64,000 nt of DNA from Tenggerimyces sp963762635 (lineage in GTDB: Bacteria; Actinomycetota; Actinomycetes; Propionibacteriales; Actinopolymorphaceae): the NCBI GenBank assembly GCA_963762635.1, contig CAVXLQ010000012.1, forward strand, positions 186,001 to 250,000, written 5' to 3'. Position 1 is the stretch's first letter; every line of letters starts with the position of its first letter. Both the position numbers and the translations under genes were made by a program. Shown piece by piece: positions 34,746 through 43,576 of the stretch. The notes under the pieces were generated by a model. It was not told the DNA's origin. It did no database searches and was given only the letters and a program-made list of their open reading frames with translations.

Positions 34746-35324
34746 TCAGGTTCCGTCGTCTGAGTCTTGCCGGGTCGTGCTGGACTGCGCGCGCTGCTGC
34801 TGGGTCGGCGCGTCGACGCTTGGGTCTACGTACGCCGGTTGCTGCGCCGTCGTCGAGCTGGCGCCGTAGCCGCGCGGCAGAGCCGAGACCTCGTCGGGAT
34901 CCATGCCGTCGGAACCACCGCGGAGCACGATCGTCGTGATCAGCAGCAGAAGCAGGCTCGCGACGGCGACATACGCGCCGGCGCCGAAGTCGCCGACAGC
35001 GAGCGAAGCCGGGTCGCGGTCGAGCACCTCGTTCGTTCCCCACAGGCCGACCGTCGCCAACCCGAGCACGAACGTGAGCCAGAGCATCGCCCGCGACAGC
35101 GCCAACGCACCCAGCACTCCGAGCGCGCCCACGACGACGAGCGGAGCCGCCATCGACTGCCAGTACGAGACCGCCGTGTCCGTGGGCGAGCCGCCGAACA
35201 GCACCCGCACGAACGGCACTGTGTCCGCCACCCGCGAGTCGAACCAGGCCATGTACGCACTGGCCGCGATGCCGAGCGAGCCCACTGTGGCCAGCACAGC
35301 CGCCCGAGGACGTACCGTTGCCAT
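34746..35324 (-). CDS. Four-span membrane protein of unknown function
   Basis: 192 residues from ATG 35324, with a strong AGGAGGTG ribosome site. Spans at about residues 7-27 (AVLATVGSLGIAASAYMAWF), 55-75, 80-97 and 115-135, then a cytoplasmic tail of about 50 residues rich in Ser, Thr and Gln. The pattern AYMAWFDSRVADTVPFVRVLFG resembles actinobacterial Trp-associated or DUF-type membrane proteins, but I do not assign one. It ends at a clear terminator and lies 75 bases downstream of lysX. Confidence 0.75.
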   Translation of the reverse strand: MATVRPRAAVLATVGSLGIAASAYMAWFDSRVADTVPFVRVLFGGSPTDTAVSYWQSMAAPLVVVGALGVLGALALSRAMLWLTFVLGLATVGLWGTNEVLDRDPASLAVGDFGAGAYVAVASLLLLLITTIVLRGGSDGMDPDEVSALPRGYGASSTTAQQPAYVDPSVDAPTQQQRAQSSTTRQDSDDGT

Positions 35325-35398
35325 GCCGCACCTCCTATTCGATCGCCTCACTGTGCCACGAAACGCCCCTTCGACGTTCACAACGCGCCAACGGTGCC

Positions 35399-38300
35399 CT
35401 ATCGACCAGGCCGGACGAGCGGAAAGAGCAGCGTGTCGCGGATCGAAAGGTCGGTGAGCATCATCACCAGGCGGTCCACGCCCATGCCGAGCCCGCCAGC
35501 CGGCGGCATGCCGTACTCCAGGGTGTGCAGGAAGTCCTCGTCGAGCTGCATCGCCTCGACATCGCCGCCCGCCGCCAGCAGGGATTGGGCCGTGAGCCGA
35601 AGTCGCTGCTCGACCGGGTCGACGAGCTCCGAGTACGCCGTGCCCAGCTCCATGCCGAACGCCACCAGGTCCCAGCGCTCCGCCACCCGCGGGTCCGTGC
35701 GGTGGGCGCGGGTGAGCGGAGAGACGTCGGTCGGGAAGTCACGGTAGAACGTCGGCGCCACCGTTCGCGGCTCCACCAGCTTGTCGTACAGCTCCAGCAC
35801 CGCCGAGCCGTGCGTCGCCTCCACGTCCAGCTCCACGCCGACGGCGGCGCCCAGCGAGCGCAGCTCGGATACCGGCGTCGAAGGCGAGATCGACGTTCCC
35901 AAACTCGCGCCGACCGCCGCGTGCACGGTCACGTCGGCCCACGGCTCGGCCAGATCCACCCGCACGGAAGAGCCGTCCGGCATCACGTGCGACACCTTCG
36001 TCGACCCATGCACCGCCTCGCATGCCGCGAGCACCAGCGACCGGATCAGCGGCTGCATCGACTCGTAGTCGCCGTACGCCTCGTACGCCTCGAGCATCGT
36101 GAACTCGGGGTTGTGCGTCGCGTCCGCGCCCTCGTTGCGGAAGTTCCGGTTCAGCTCGAAGACCCGCTCGGCGCCACCGACCAACAGCCGCTTGAGATAC
36201 AGCTCCGGAGCGATCCGCAGGTACAGCGGCATGTCGTACGCGTTGATGTGCGTACGGAACGGCCGCGCGTTCGCGCCACCGTGCACCGGCTGCAGCATCG
36301 GCGTCTCGACCTCGAGGAACCCCATCGAGCGCAGCACGTCGCGTACGGCGGACACCGCCAGCGAACGCTGCTGGAAGATCGTCCGCGCCTCCGGCCGGAT
36401 CGCCAGATCGACCGCGCGCAGGCGAACCCGCGCCTCCGGATCCGCCATGCCGTGCCACTTGTCGGGCAACGGGCGCAGGCATTTCGACGTCAGCGCCCAC
36501 GAGGACCCGCGCACGGTCAGCTCACCGGACCGCGTCGTCCCGACCACTCCGGTCACGCCGACGTGGTCGCCGATGTCGACGTACTTCTTCCACCGTTCGA
36601 ACGTCTCCTGAGCACCCAGGTCGTCCAGGTCGATCATGATCTGCAGATCGCCGGTGCCGTCGCGTACGGTCGCGAAGCACAGCCTGCCGAGCTTGCGCAT
36701 CAGCAGCACCCGGCCGGTGATCCCGACGACCTCGTCGGTCCAATGGTCGGCAGCCAGCGAGGCGAAGCGGGTACGGATCTCCTCGATCGTCGCGGTGCGC
36801 GGATAGCCAACGGGGTAAGGCTCCACACCGTCGTCGCGTAGCCGGCGCAGCTTCGCCCTCCGGACGCGTTCCTGCTCGGGAAGGCGGCGCTCGCGCTCGG
36901 CCTCCAGCTTCGCCGAGTCCGGTGCCTCGCCCCACGGATCCCAGCCCTCGTCGAAGTCGTCCGCCGCTGCCAACCGCGGGTTGACACGGGGCATCCGACC
37001 GGCGAGGAACCCCGGAACGAAGCCCTCGACGATGCCGCAGGCCAACCCGATCCGGGCCAGGTCGCGTGACGCCGGGTAGCACAGGAAGCGTGGCATCCAC
37101 TCGGGTTCGAACTTCGCGTTCGCCCGGTACAGCGACTCGATCTGCCACCACCGCGAGGCGACGAGCAACGCCTTGCGCCACACCCTCGCGACCGGACCGG
37201 CGCCGATCTGCGCGCCCTCGACGATCCCCGAACGGAACATCGCGAAGTTCAACGAGACCCGCTCGACCCGGAAGCGCGGAGCGGCCTCCACGAGCCGCGT
37301 GACCATCAGCTCGACCATCCCGTTCGGCGCCGCCGGCTCACGCCGCATCAGGTCGAGCGACAACCCGTACCGGCCCCACGGAACGAACGACAGCACCGCG
37401 TGCCGCGCGCCGGAGGTGTCCAAAGCTTCGACGAGCACGCACCGCTTGTCGCGCGGGTCGCCCAATCGGCCCAGGGCCATGGAGAATCCGCGTTCGCTCT
37501 CGGTGTCGCGCCACTTCTCGGTGTCGGTGACGATCGTCGCCATCTCTTCGCGCGAGATCTCGTCGTGTCGCCGGATCCGGCAGGTGAAGCCGGCGCGCTC
37601 GAGCCGGTTGACGGCCTGCCGCACCGAACGCATATGCCGGCCGGTGAGCTTGAAGTCCGCGACGTGCAGCACCGCCTCGTCGCCGAGCTCCAACGCATCG
37701 AGCCCGGCCTCGACATAGCACTCGGCCCCCGCCTCGCTCGCGCCCATCACGGCAGGCGCCCACGCGAAGCGGCGAGCCTCGTCGAGCCAGGCTTCGCATC
37801 GCCGCCAGCCAGTGCTCGCGCGGACCGATCGGGTCGCCGCTGGCGAGGCTGACGCCGGCGACGACGCGGTACGTCACCACGGCCTCGCCGGACTCGGACC
37901 AGATCGCGGACTTGTCGCGCCGCGTGGCGAAGTAGCCGAGCGAGTCGTTCTCGCCGTGTTGGGCGACCAGCGTACGGATGCGGCGCTCGTCGTCAGGTGT
38001 CTGGAACAGGTTCTTGCGACCTGGGCGGAACAGCACCCACGCGGCGACCAGCTGCGCCGCCGCACCGAGGATCCCGAGGGCCACGACCCCGACGTGGGCC
38101 GGGTGGTGGAACGACTCCTCGCTCTCCTCCTCGGTGAAGTAGTCGGGGTCCATCGATCCGGTGCCCCCGGCGATGTAGACGATCACCGTTTGCAACCGGT
38201 CCTCGAACGTCGTCGTCTTGCCGGGAAACAAGCTGACCACGCCGAGTCCGACGACGACGCCGAAGATCGCCATCACGACCAGCGTGAGCAGCGCTCGCCA

Positions 38301-38800
38301 ACCGGCGCGTGGCGCGACGCGGGCATCGAACGCGGGCCGGGCGACGAGCAGGATCCCGAACGCCAACGTGAGCACGACGACGCTCAGCCAGCCGTCGCGG
38401 TTCTCGATCGTCTCGAGGATGCCGAAGAGCAGGTTCGGGACGATCAGTAGCACGACGAGGAACCACCAGGCGATCCGCTTCCGGCGCCGGACGGCGGCGG
38501 CCAGGATGCCCAGGTACACGGCATACGCGAGGTTCGGCTGGCGCACTGATCGTCGTGACCTCGATGATGTCGCGGACGACGCTCAGCGGCCCGCGTAGCG
38601 CGGGGAGGAGGGCGGTCACGGCGGAGAACAACGCCACCAACCGGAGGAACCGGGCGAGCCAGGTCGCGATCACGCTCGCGGTCCGCTCGGCCTTGGCGTT
38701 CCGCTTGGTCGCTCGCGAGCGGTCTTCGGCGCGTATCCGGGGGAGCGTTCGCCGCGACGGTGTCCCGTTCGGCGTCGTGCGTCGTCATTTCGGTGCTCAT
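35399..38800 (-). pseudogene. lysX: LysX: lysylphosphatidylglycerol synthase / lysyl-tRNA synthetase, frame-disrupted
   Basis: LysX charges tRNA with lysine and moves lysine to phosphatidylglycerol, making the membrane less anionic. Order: N-terminal membrane spans (VIATWLARFLRLVALFSAVTA), a DUF2156 transferase domain, an OB fold near 36500-36800 and a class II LysRS core with GMGVDRLVMML near the end. Total length from 38800 is about 1134 codons, as expected. Three single-base indels break it: near 38715, near 38550 (VRDIIEVTT to VRQPNLAYAV) and near 37797 (HWLAAM to WLDEARRFAWAP). The last 783 codons are one intact frame. The start may be ATG 38800 or GTG 38673. Confidence 0.9.
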
Positions 38801-38823
38801 GTCCGTCCCGATCCATGCCTCGT

Positions 38824-38852
38824 ACTCAGCTCGTCCTCAGCTGGCACTCAGC
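38824..38852. promoter_or_regulatory. Three direct repeats of (A/C)CTCAGC at 11-bp spacing
   Basis: ACTCAGC at 38824, CCTCAGC at 38835 and ACTCAGC at 38846, each followed by a 4-base spacer. One-turn direct repeats are the usual binding sites of OmpR/PhoP-type response regulators. They lie 24-52 bases upstream of lysX and 22-50 upstream of the hydrolase gene on the other strand. Confidence 0.65.
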
Positions 38853-38873
38853 CGAGCCTGCCACAGTAGGCGT

Positions 38874-39482
38874 GTGCCAGGAATCCAACCTGCGCCGTAC
38901 AGGGTGCTTATCCTTCCGGGGTTGGCGGGAAGTCACCCGGACTGGCGAACCGTGATCGACGGCCTCGACGCGCCCGTCGTGGAGTACGTCACGGGTGCGC
39001 TGCCCGGTCTGGATCCCTCGCCCGCCATTGCCGCGCCGGCCGCCGCGGCCGAGGCAGCGGTCCGCGGCTCACAGCTGCCGGCGATCGTGATCGCCCATTC
39101 GATGGGCTCGATGCCGGCCGAGGTGCTGATCCGGCGCGACGTCCCGGGCCTGCTCGGCGTGGTCCTCGTCGACCCGTCCGCCGAACCCTCGCCGAACCGC
39201 CTCTCCTCCTGGCTGGGCAGCTTCACCGACTCGGTGGGCGACTTCGTGGCGCAGCTCCCGATGAGCTTCACGAAGTGGATCGGCCGGCGGATCCGCTATT
39301 CCTCCGTACGTATGGACGCCTACGGGCCCGATCCGCTGACGCCCGCCGAGATCGACGAGGAGTACGGCCGTCCGGAGGCGCTCGCCGCCGCGATCCGTGG
39401 CTACGGCCGGTACTACCGCTGGGCCACCGAGCTGCCCGCCTACCGCGAGGGCCGGGCGCCGCGCATGCCGTACGGATGCTGA
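38874..39482 (+). CDS. Alpha/beta hydrolase, C-terminus frame-shifted
   Basis: The frame from GTG 38874 gives RVLILPGLAGSHPDWR, AIVIAHSMGSMPAEVL (nucleophile elbow G-H-S-M-G, Ser near residue 79) and GVVLVDPSAEPS, the core of an alpha/beta hydrolase. At about 39470 (RMP then YGC stop) one base seems lost; the next frame continues naturally with RMLIAADSVGGERRKQRWLADQLG and ETRHLIYVDRPDVIIDAVRAIADE, including the catalytic-His-region pattern. The real protein should therefore run to about 39650. Substrate unknown. Confidence 0.75.
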   Translation: MPGIQPAPYRVLILPGLAGSHPDWRTVIDGLDAPVVEYVTGALPGLDPSPAIAAPAAAAEAAVRGSQLPAIVIAHSMGSMPAEVLIRRDVPGLLGVVLVDPSAEPSPNRLSSWLGSFTDSVGDFVAQLPMSFTKWIGRRIRYSSVRMDAYGPDPLTPAEIDEEYGRPEALAAAIRGYGRYYRWATELPAYREGRAPRMPYGC

Positions 39483-39695
39483 TCGCCGCCGACTCGGTCG
39501 GGGGAGAGCGGCGCAAGCAACGCTGGCTGGCCGATCAGCTCGGTGCCGTCGCGGAGGTCGTCCCGGAGACGCGGCACCTGATCTACGTCGACCGCCCCGA
39601 CGTCATCATCGACGCGGTGCGCGCGATAGCCGACGAACGAGCAGACCGCAGCCGGCAAGGCCGAGACTCGAGGGCCAGCAGGGCGACGCGCTGGA

Positions 39696-40272
39696 TCAGT
39701 CCAGCCCGGCGTAGTTGTCCGCGAGCGTACGTGCGGAGAACACGACGAGCCCGCCGATCGCGACCGCGGCGAGGACGACACCCGTGCCGAGCAGCGGTCG
39801 GGCGAGCAGCGAACGAGCCCCGTACAGGACGAGCACGATCCCGCAGCAGATCGCGAAGCTGGACGTCCCGCTGGTGATCACGTGCGCGAGGTCGCTCGAC
39901 GGCGTGGGGCAGCCGGGCGTCGACCGAGGGCGCGCAGGGCAGCGGCATCGAGGCGTCCGCGATCGTCGCGGCGCCGAACACCGCGAGCAACGCGTACCCG
40001 ATCCGGCTCCACCGTTCGCGGATCGACACCGCCGCGGCGATGCCGCCGACGATCGCCAGGACGCCCGCCGAGGTGTCGCCGAGCCGGAACAGCCAGGACC
40101 ACGGCTGGTCCAGCGCTGCCAGCTCGCTCACCAGGCTGTCCGGCGTCGAGGCCTCCAACCCGAGCAGCGTCGCCAACGGCCAGGTCGTGTAGAGCACGGC
40201 CGCGACCACGAGCGCCGCCGACGCGAGGGTGACCCGCGCGCGTGGCCGTTGGAGGGTGTCCACCGGCCACAT
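39696..40272 (-). pseudogene. DUF998-like membrane protein, frame-disrupted
   Basis: Frame 1 from ATG 40272 gives MWPVDTLQRPRARVTLASAALVV..., with spans near residues 14-34, 65-82 and 91-110 (SRIGYALLAVFGAATIADASMPLPCAPSVDA). At about 39905 the sequence continues in another frame as SSDLAHVITSGTSSFAICC and two further spans to LADNYAGLD. The HxxxS and six-span layout match DUF998 proteins of unknown function. One indel explains the break. The start is uncertain (GTG upstream is possible). Confidence 0.75.
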
Positions 40273-40359
40273 TTCATCGTCGCGACGAGACCGTCGCAAA
40301 TCCACGTGGCGTTTGGACGCGGAACGTTCCATGATGAGGGCCGTCCGAGAGGAGACCGG

Positions 40360-41331
40360 ATGCCCGAGCTGCCCACGCGATTCGTCGAGATCGTCTGCGA
40401 CGAGTCGGGTGCCGAGGGCGAACATCTGGTCGGCGGCGAGACCACGGTGTTCTCGCACTCGAGCATCCAGCTGACCTCGGACGAGGCGGCGGGAATCCTC
40501 GCCGAGGTCCGCGAACGGATCGGCTCGCCCATCACCACCGAGTACAAGGCCTCCCGCCTCATGCGCAACCGCGAGGTCGTCCTGTGGTTGCTCGCGGAGA
40601 ACGGCCCGATCCACGGCCTGGCCAGGGTCTATCTGCTCGACAAGGCGTACTTCGTGCTCGTGCTGCTCGTCGACGTGCTGATGGGGGAGTCGACGTACTT
40701 CACCGATCTCCCCGGCTGGCCAGACGAGACAGCGCTGCGTCGAGCGCATGCCCTCCAGGACGAGGGCCCGAGAGTGCTCGGCGCCGAACGGTGGTCCGCG
40801 TTCGTCGACGCCGCGAACCGCCTGCTGCGAGCGCGGTGGCGCCGCGACACCGGCGACCCGTCCGACCCGATGTTCGCGCTGCTCGAGGAGGACCGCCCGA
40901 ACGGCCTCCTGGGCGCGCTCAGGAGCACGCGCGAGAGGGCGGACGAGTACCGAACCTGGCGCGACGCCCAAGGCGTCCTCAGCACCATCGACCCGCTGAT
41001 CCCGGCGGTAGCGAGGACGATCCAGCACTGGAGCCACGACGGTGCCGCGGTCGCGATCCTGCACGACGAGACGAGCGCACTCACCCCCGGTCGCCTCGCG
41101 CTGCTCAGGTCTCAGCTCCGCCTCGTCGAGCTTCGCCGGATCGACTCGGGTACCGACAGCCGCATCCAGGTCGCCGACTTCCTGGCGGGCATCGCGCGAA
41201 GGATCGCCCAGGACGCGTTGCGCGGCACAGCCGACCCCGAGGTCGGTGCGCTGCTGCGCCCGTACATCGACCTCCGGTCGCTCTGGACCGACGAGCGGAG
41301 CTGGAGCTTCCTGACCGACTCACGTCCGTAG
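40360..41331 (+). CDS. DUF3800 family protein
   Basis: 323 residues from ATG 40360, with GAGAGGAG upstream; a GGAACGTTCC palindrome lies at 40321-40330. The N-terminal motif FVEIVCDESGAEGE (Asp-Glu) and the C-terminal Asp in IQVADFLAGIARR are the conserved acidic positions of DUF3800, an RNase H-like fold. The interior is helical and Arg-rich. The family is scattered in accessory regions of bacteria, and a nuclease-like role is only inferred. It is monocistronic here. Confidence 0.8.
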   Translation: MPELPTRFVEIVCDESGAEGEHLVGGETTVFSHSSIQLTSDEAAGILAEVRERIGSPITTEYKASRLMRNREVVLWLLAENGPIHGLARVYLLDKAYFVLVLLVDVLMGESTYFTDLPGWPDETALRRAHALQDEGPRVLGAERWSAFVDAANRLLRARWRRDTGDPSDPMFALLEEDRPNGLLGALRSTRERADEYRTWRDAQGVLSTIDPLIPAVARTIQHWSHDGAAVAILHDETSALTPGRLALLRSQLRLVELRRIDSGTDSRIQVADFLAGIARRIAQDALRGTADPEVGALLRPYIDLRSLWTDERSWSFLTDSRP

Positions 41332-41379
41332 GACGAGCGGTGTAGATCTCGCGTGCGATCGTCCGCTCGGCGCTGCCTG

Positions 41380-41787
41380 TTAGAGCACCTCGCGCAGCCG
41401 CTTGGCGTACTCCGCGGCCTCGTCCTCGGAGGCGTACTTCGTCCGCGGCCAGAAGAAGCCGCGCAGACCGTCGCCCTTCGTGCGCGGGACCACATGCAGG
41501 TGCAGGTGCGGGACGCTCTGGCTGACCTTGTTGTTGAGCGCGACGAACGCGCCCTTCGCGCCGAGCCCCTCCTCGACCGCGACGGTCAGCCGCTGGCCCA
41601 TGGCGAAGAACGGCTCGAGCTTCTCGGCCGGCAGCTCGGGAAACGTGCCGACATGGACGCGGGGGATGAGCAGGACGTGACCCTTGAAGACCGGCCGGGT
41701 ATCGAGGAACGCGAGCAGCTCAGGCTCGTCGATCACGACGTGGGCGGGAAGGTCACCGGCGGCGATCGCACAGAACACGCATGTCAC
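41380..41787 (-). CDS. HIT-family nucleotide hydrolase
   Basis: 135 residues from GTG 41787, overlapping the APH-like gene by 4 bases. The N-terminal CVFCAI pair, VLLIPRVHVGTFPEL and the catalytic HLHLHVV triad identify a histidine-triad Hint/HIT protein, acting on AMP- or GMP-linked substrates (phosphoramidates, acyl adenylates). Its association with a kinase and an APH-like phosphotransferase in one operon is unusual. The gene ends YAKRLREVL. Confidence 0.93.
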   Translation of the reverse strand: MTCVFCAIAAGDLPAHVVIDEPELLAFLDTRPVFKGHVLLIPRVHVGTFPELPAEKLEPFFAMGQRLTVAVEEGLGAKGAFVALNNKVSQSVPHLHLHVVPRTKGDGLRGFFWPRTKYASEDEAAEYAKRLREVL

Positions 41788-42863
41788 CCGGCCGAGCCTA
41801 GCGATCCGAACGCCGGGTAGAGGGGAGCCGGCTCAGCGGTCGGGATCAGCCGCTCGATCCATCCAGCGAGGGAGCCCAGCCACCCGGCCGCCGCCGCCAC
41901 CTCGACGAAGTCCGCGACGACGGCATGGATGCGCGCCGCGCTGTGCTGATCCGGGTCGCCTGGATCTGGCAGTTGGACGGCATGCACGATCGCCCAAGCC
42001 CCGCAGGCCGCGGCCAACCCGCGACGGTAGGTGTCGTCGTCGACCGGTCCGAGGGCGCCCCGATAGGCGGTCTCCGCGGCGGCACGAACGTCGTCGGGCA
42101 GTCGTCCCCATCGGTAGCAGCTGGGGAAGGACATACGCAGGAACGCGCCGTCCAGCAGGAGGTGCCGGAATCCAGCGAGCTCGAAGTCGAAGAACCGCAC
42201 GCTATGGCTGGCGATCCTGGAGTTGTACGGGCACGCATCCCCGTTCGACAGGGCGAGGAACGGCCCCGGCTCCCGCAACGTGTGCAGCAGCTCCGCCATG
42301 TCGGCACGCACCCCCTCGCCCGCGCCACTCGCGATCCGCGTCCATGCGGTCTCGACGGATCGTTCGACCAAGCTCATCCGGTGAGCAGCCGGATCGACGG
42401 GTCCGAGGCTCGTGCGCAGCCGGTAGTACTCGTTCCCTCGCCCGACTGTGGACGCGTGCAGCTCGCCGAGCGACCGTGCCCAGTCGAGGAGCCCGGCGGT
42501 GGCCGCCACCCTGTCCGTTCCGCCCAGCAGATCGTCCAGCGAGCCTTCCGTACCGAGATCCTCCGTCACCTGCACGCCGGCATTCAGGTCGGCGCCGATC
42601 AGCTGGACTGCTACCGAACTGCCGATCGCGTGGAGAAACTGGTTCGCCGCGTAGTCGTTGAGGAAGTAGGACGGATCGGTCCGCCACCCTCCCCGACTGC
42701 GGTGCGCGCGGACTATCACGGTCCGCGGGTTGGCAGCCCCGCTGAGCGTGCAGCGGTAGACGGAGTGCTCCTCCGTCAGCGGTTCGCGGGCCGCGAAGCT
42801 CGTCGCCGTCCCCAACGCTTCCGACACCAGGGCCTCCGCAGCCGCGAGCGGCCATTCGGTCAC
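41784..42863 (-). CDS. APH-like phosphotransferase
   Basis: 359 residues from GTG 42863, overlapping the P-loop gene by 4 bases. The catalytic loop reads LALSNGDACPYNSRI (usual HGDxxxxN with Ser-Asn-Gly-Asp, so the loop His is replaced) and the metal-binding Asp is in VRFFDFELAGFRH. A glycine-rich loop is not evident; the N-lobe contains TVIVRAHRSRGGW, with Arg rather than Lys at the usual place. So it may phosphorylate a small molecule (sugar, choline-like or antibiotic), or be a poor kinase. Product unknown. Confidence 0.78.
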   Translation of the reverse strand: MTEWPLAAAEALVSEALGTATSFAAREPLTEEHSVYRCTLSGAANPRTVIVRAHRSRGGWRTDPSYFLNDYAANQFLHAIGSSVAVQLIGADLNAGVQVTEDLGTEGSLDDLLGGTDRVAATAGLLDWARSLGELHASTVGRGNEYYRLRTSLGPVDPAAHRMSLVERSVETAWTRIASGAGEGVRADMAELLHTLREPGPFLALSNGDACPYNSRIASHSVRFFDFELAGFRHLLLDGAFLRMSFPSCYRWGRLPDDVRAAAETAYRGALGPVDDDTYRRGLAAACGAWAIVHAVQLPDPGDPDQHSAARIHAVVADFVEVAAAAGWLGSLAGWIERLIPTAEPAPLYPAFGSLGSAG

Positions 42864-43396
42864 GTGAGGTGCCAGCCGGTCGCGGCCATGACGTCCTGGG
42901 CGATCTCCGGGACCGGTCGGTTGTCTGTCGGGACGCGAACGGTGTCGGGCGAGACGGAGTCCTCCAGGACCCGGGCTCGAGCCATGCTGGTGCGCAGTCC
43001 GTCGTCCAGCTCCGAGCCCAGCTCGCGGGATCGCAGGCGACCGCCCGCGGTGGTGTCAGAGGCAGTCAGCAGTATGCGGACGAGGCGGACGTCCGGGCCC
43101 AGCGCGCGCTCGAACATGCCTGCCGCGGAAGGCATGACGCTCAACGTGTTCGTGTAGATCAGCCTGCGGTACCCGAGCGAGGCGAAGTTCGACCAGACCG
43201 CCGTCAGGTTGCGTTCGACCAGCTGGGTCCGGTCCGGATCGTCCGAAGGCGCCGGATGCACCTGCCCCATGAAGTCGCCCTCGATGATCGCGTGTGGCAC
43301 CGCTGCCGCTCGCAACAGTGCCGAGACCTCCCAACCGATCGTGGTCTTGCCGACTCCCGAACGTCCACCGATGAGCAGGGCCTCCGCGCGTTCCAT
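42860..43396 (-). CDS. P-loop kinase-like protein
   Basis: 178 residues from ATG 43396. Walker A GGRSGVGKTTIGWE at about residues 10-23, then HAIIEGDFMGQVHPAP (Asp of the acceptor site), a Walker B-like LIYTNTLSVM, and an Arg-rich LID-like stretch (GRLRSRELGSELDDGL). It resembles small chloramphenicol- or shikimate-type kinases rather than a nucleotide kinase. First gene of the kinase, APH-like, HIT operon; the possible -10 CAGGAT lies 7 bases before the ATG, suggesting a leaderless start. Confidence 0.82.
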   Translation of the reverse strand: MERAEALLIGGRSGVGKTTIGWEVSALLRAAAVPHAIIEGDFMGQVHPAPSDDPDRTQLVERNLTAVWSNFASLGYRRLIYTNTLSVMPSAAGMFERALGPDVRLVRILLTASDTTAGGRLRSRELGSELDDGLRTSMARARVLEDSVSPDTVRVPTDNRPVPEIAQDVMAATGWHLT

Positions 43397-43539
43397 GCCT
43401 CCGATCCTGCCAGCCGTACGGCCACGGGACGGTGGTGTTCAGGCCGTGAACTCTGCCCTTTCCACCCCTCGGGAGACTGTCGCCAAATAGTTCAAGTAAT
43501 GAAGGCAAAGGGGGAGTTCATTTCGTTGTTACCCCAAGT

Positions 43540-43569
43540 CTTGACGTCAAGTCTCGGACCGAGTTACCT
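43540..43569 (+). promoter_or_regulatory. Promoter of the ROK gene with overlapping operator
   Basis: -35 TTGACG (43541-43546), 17-base spacer, -10 TTACCT (43564-43569), then 7 bases to GTG 43577, so the transcript is probably leaderless. A perfect 12-bp palindrome CTTGACGTCAAG (43540-43551) covers the -35 and is the natural autorepression site. Confidence 0.72.
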
Positions 43570-43576
43570 GTGCAGG

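Noticed and set aside
43397..43539. Possible small RNA upstream of the ROK promoter
   Set aside because: No stable hairpin with a terminator could be found by eye.
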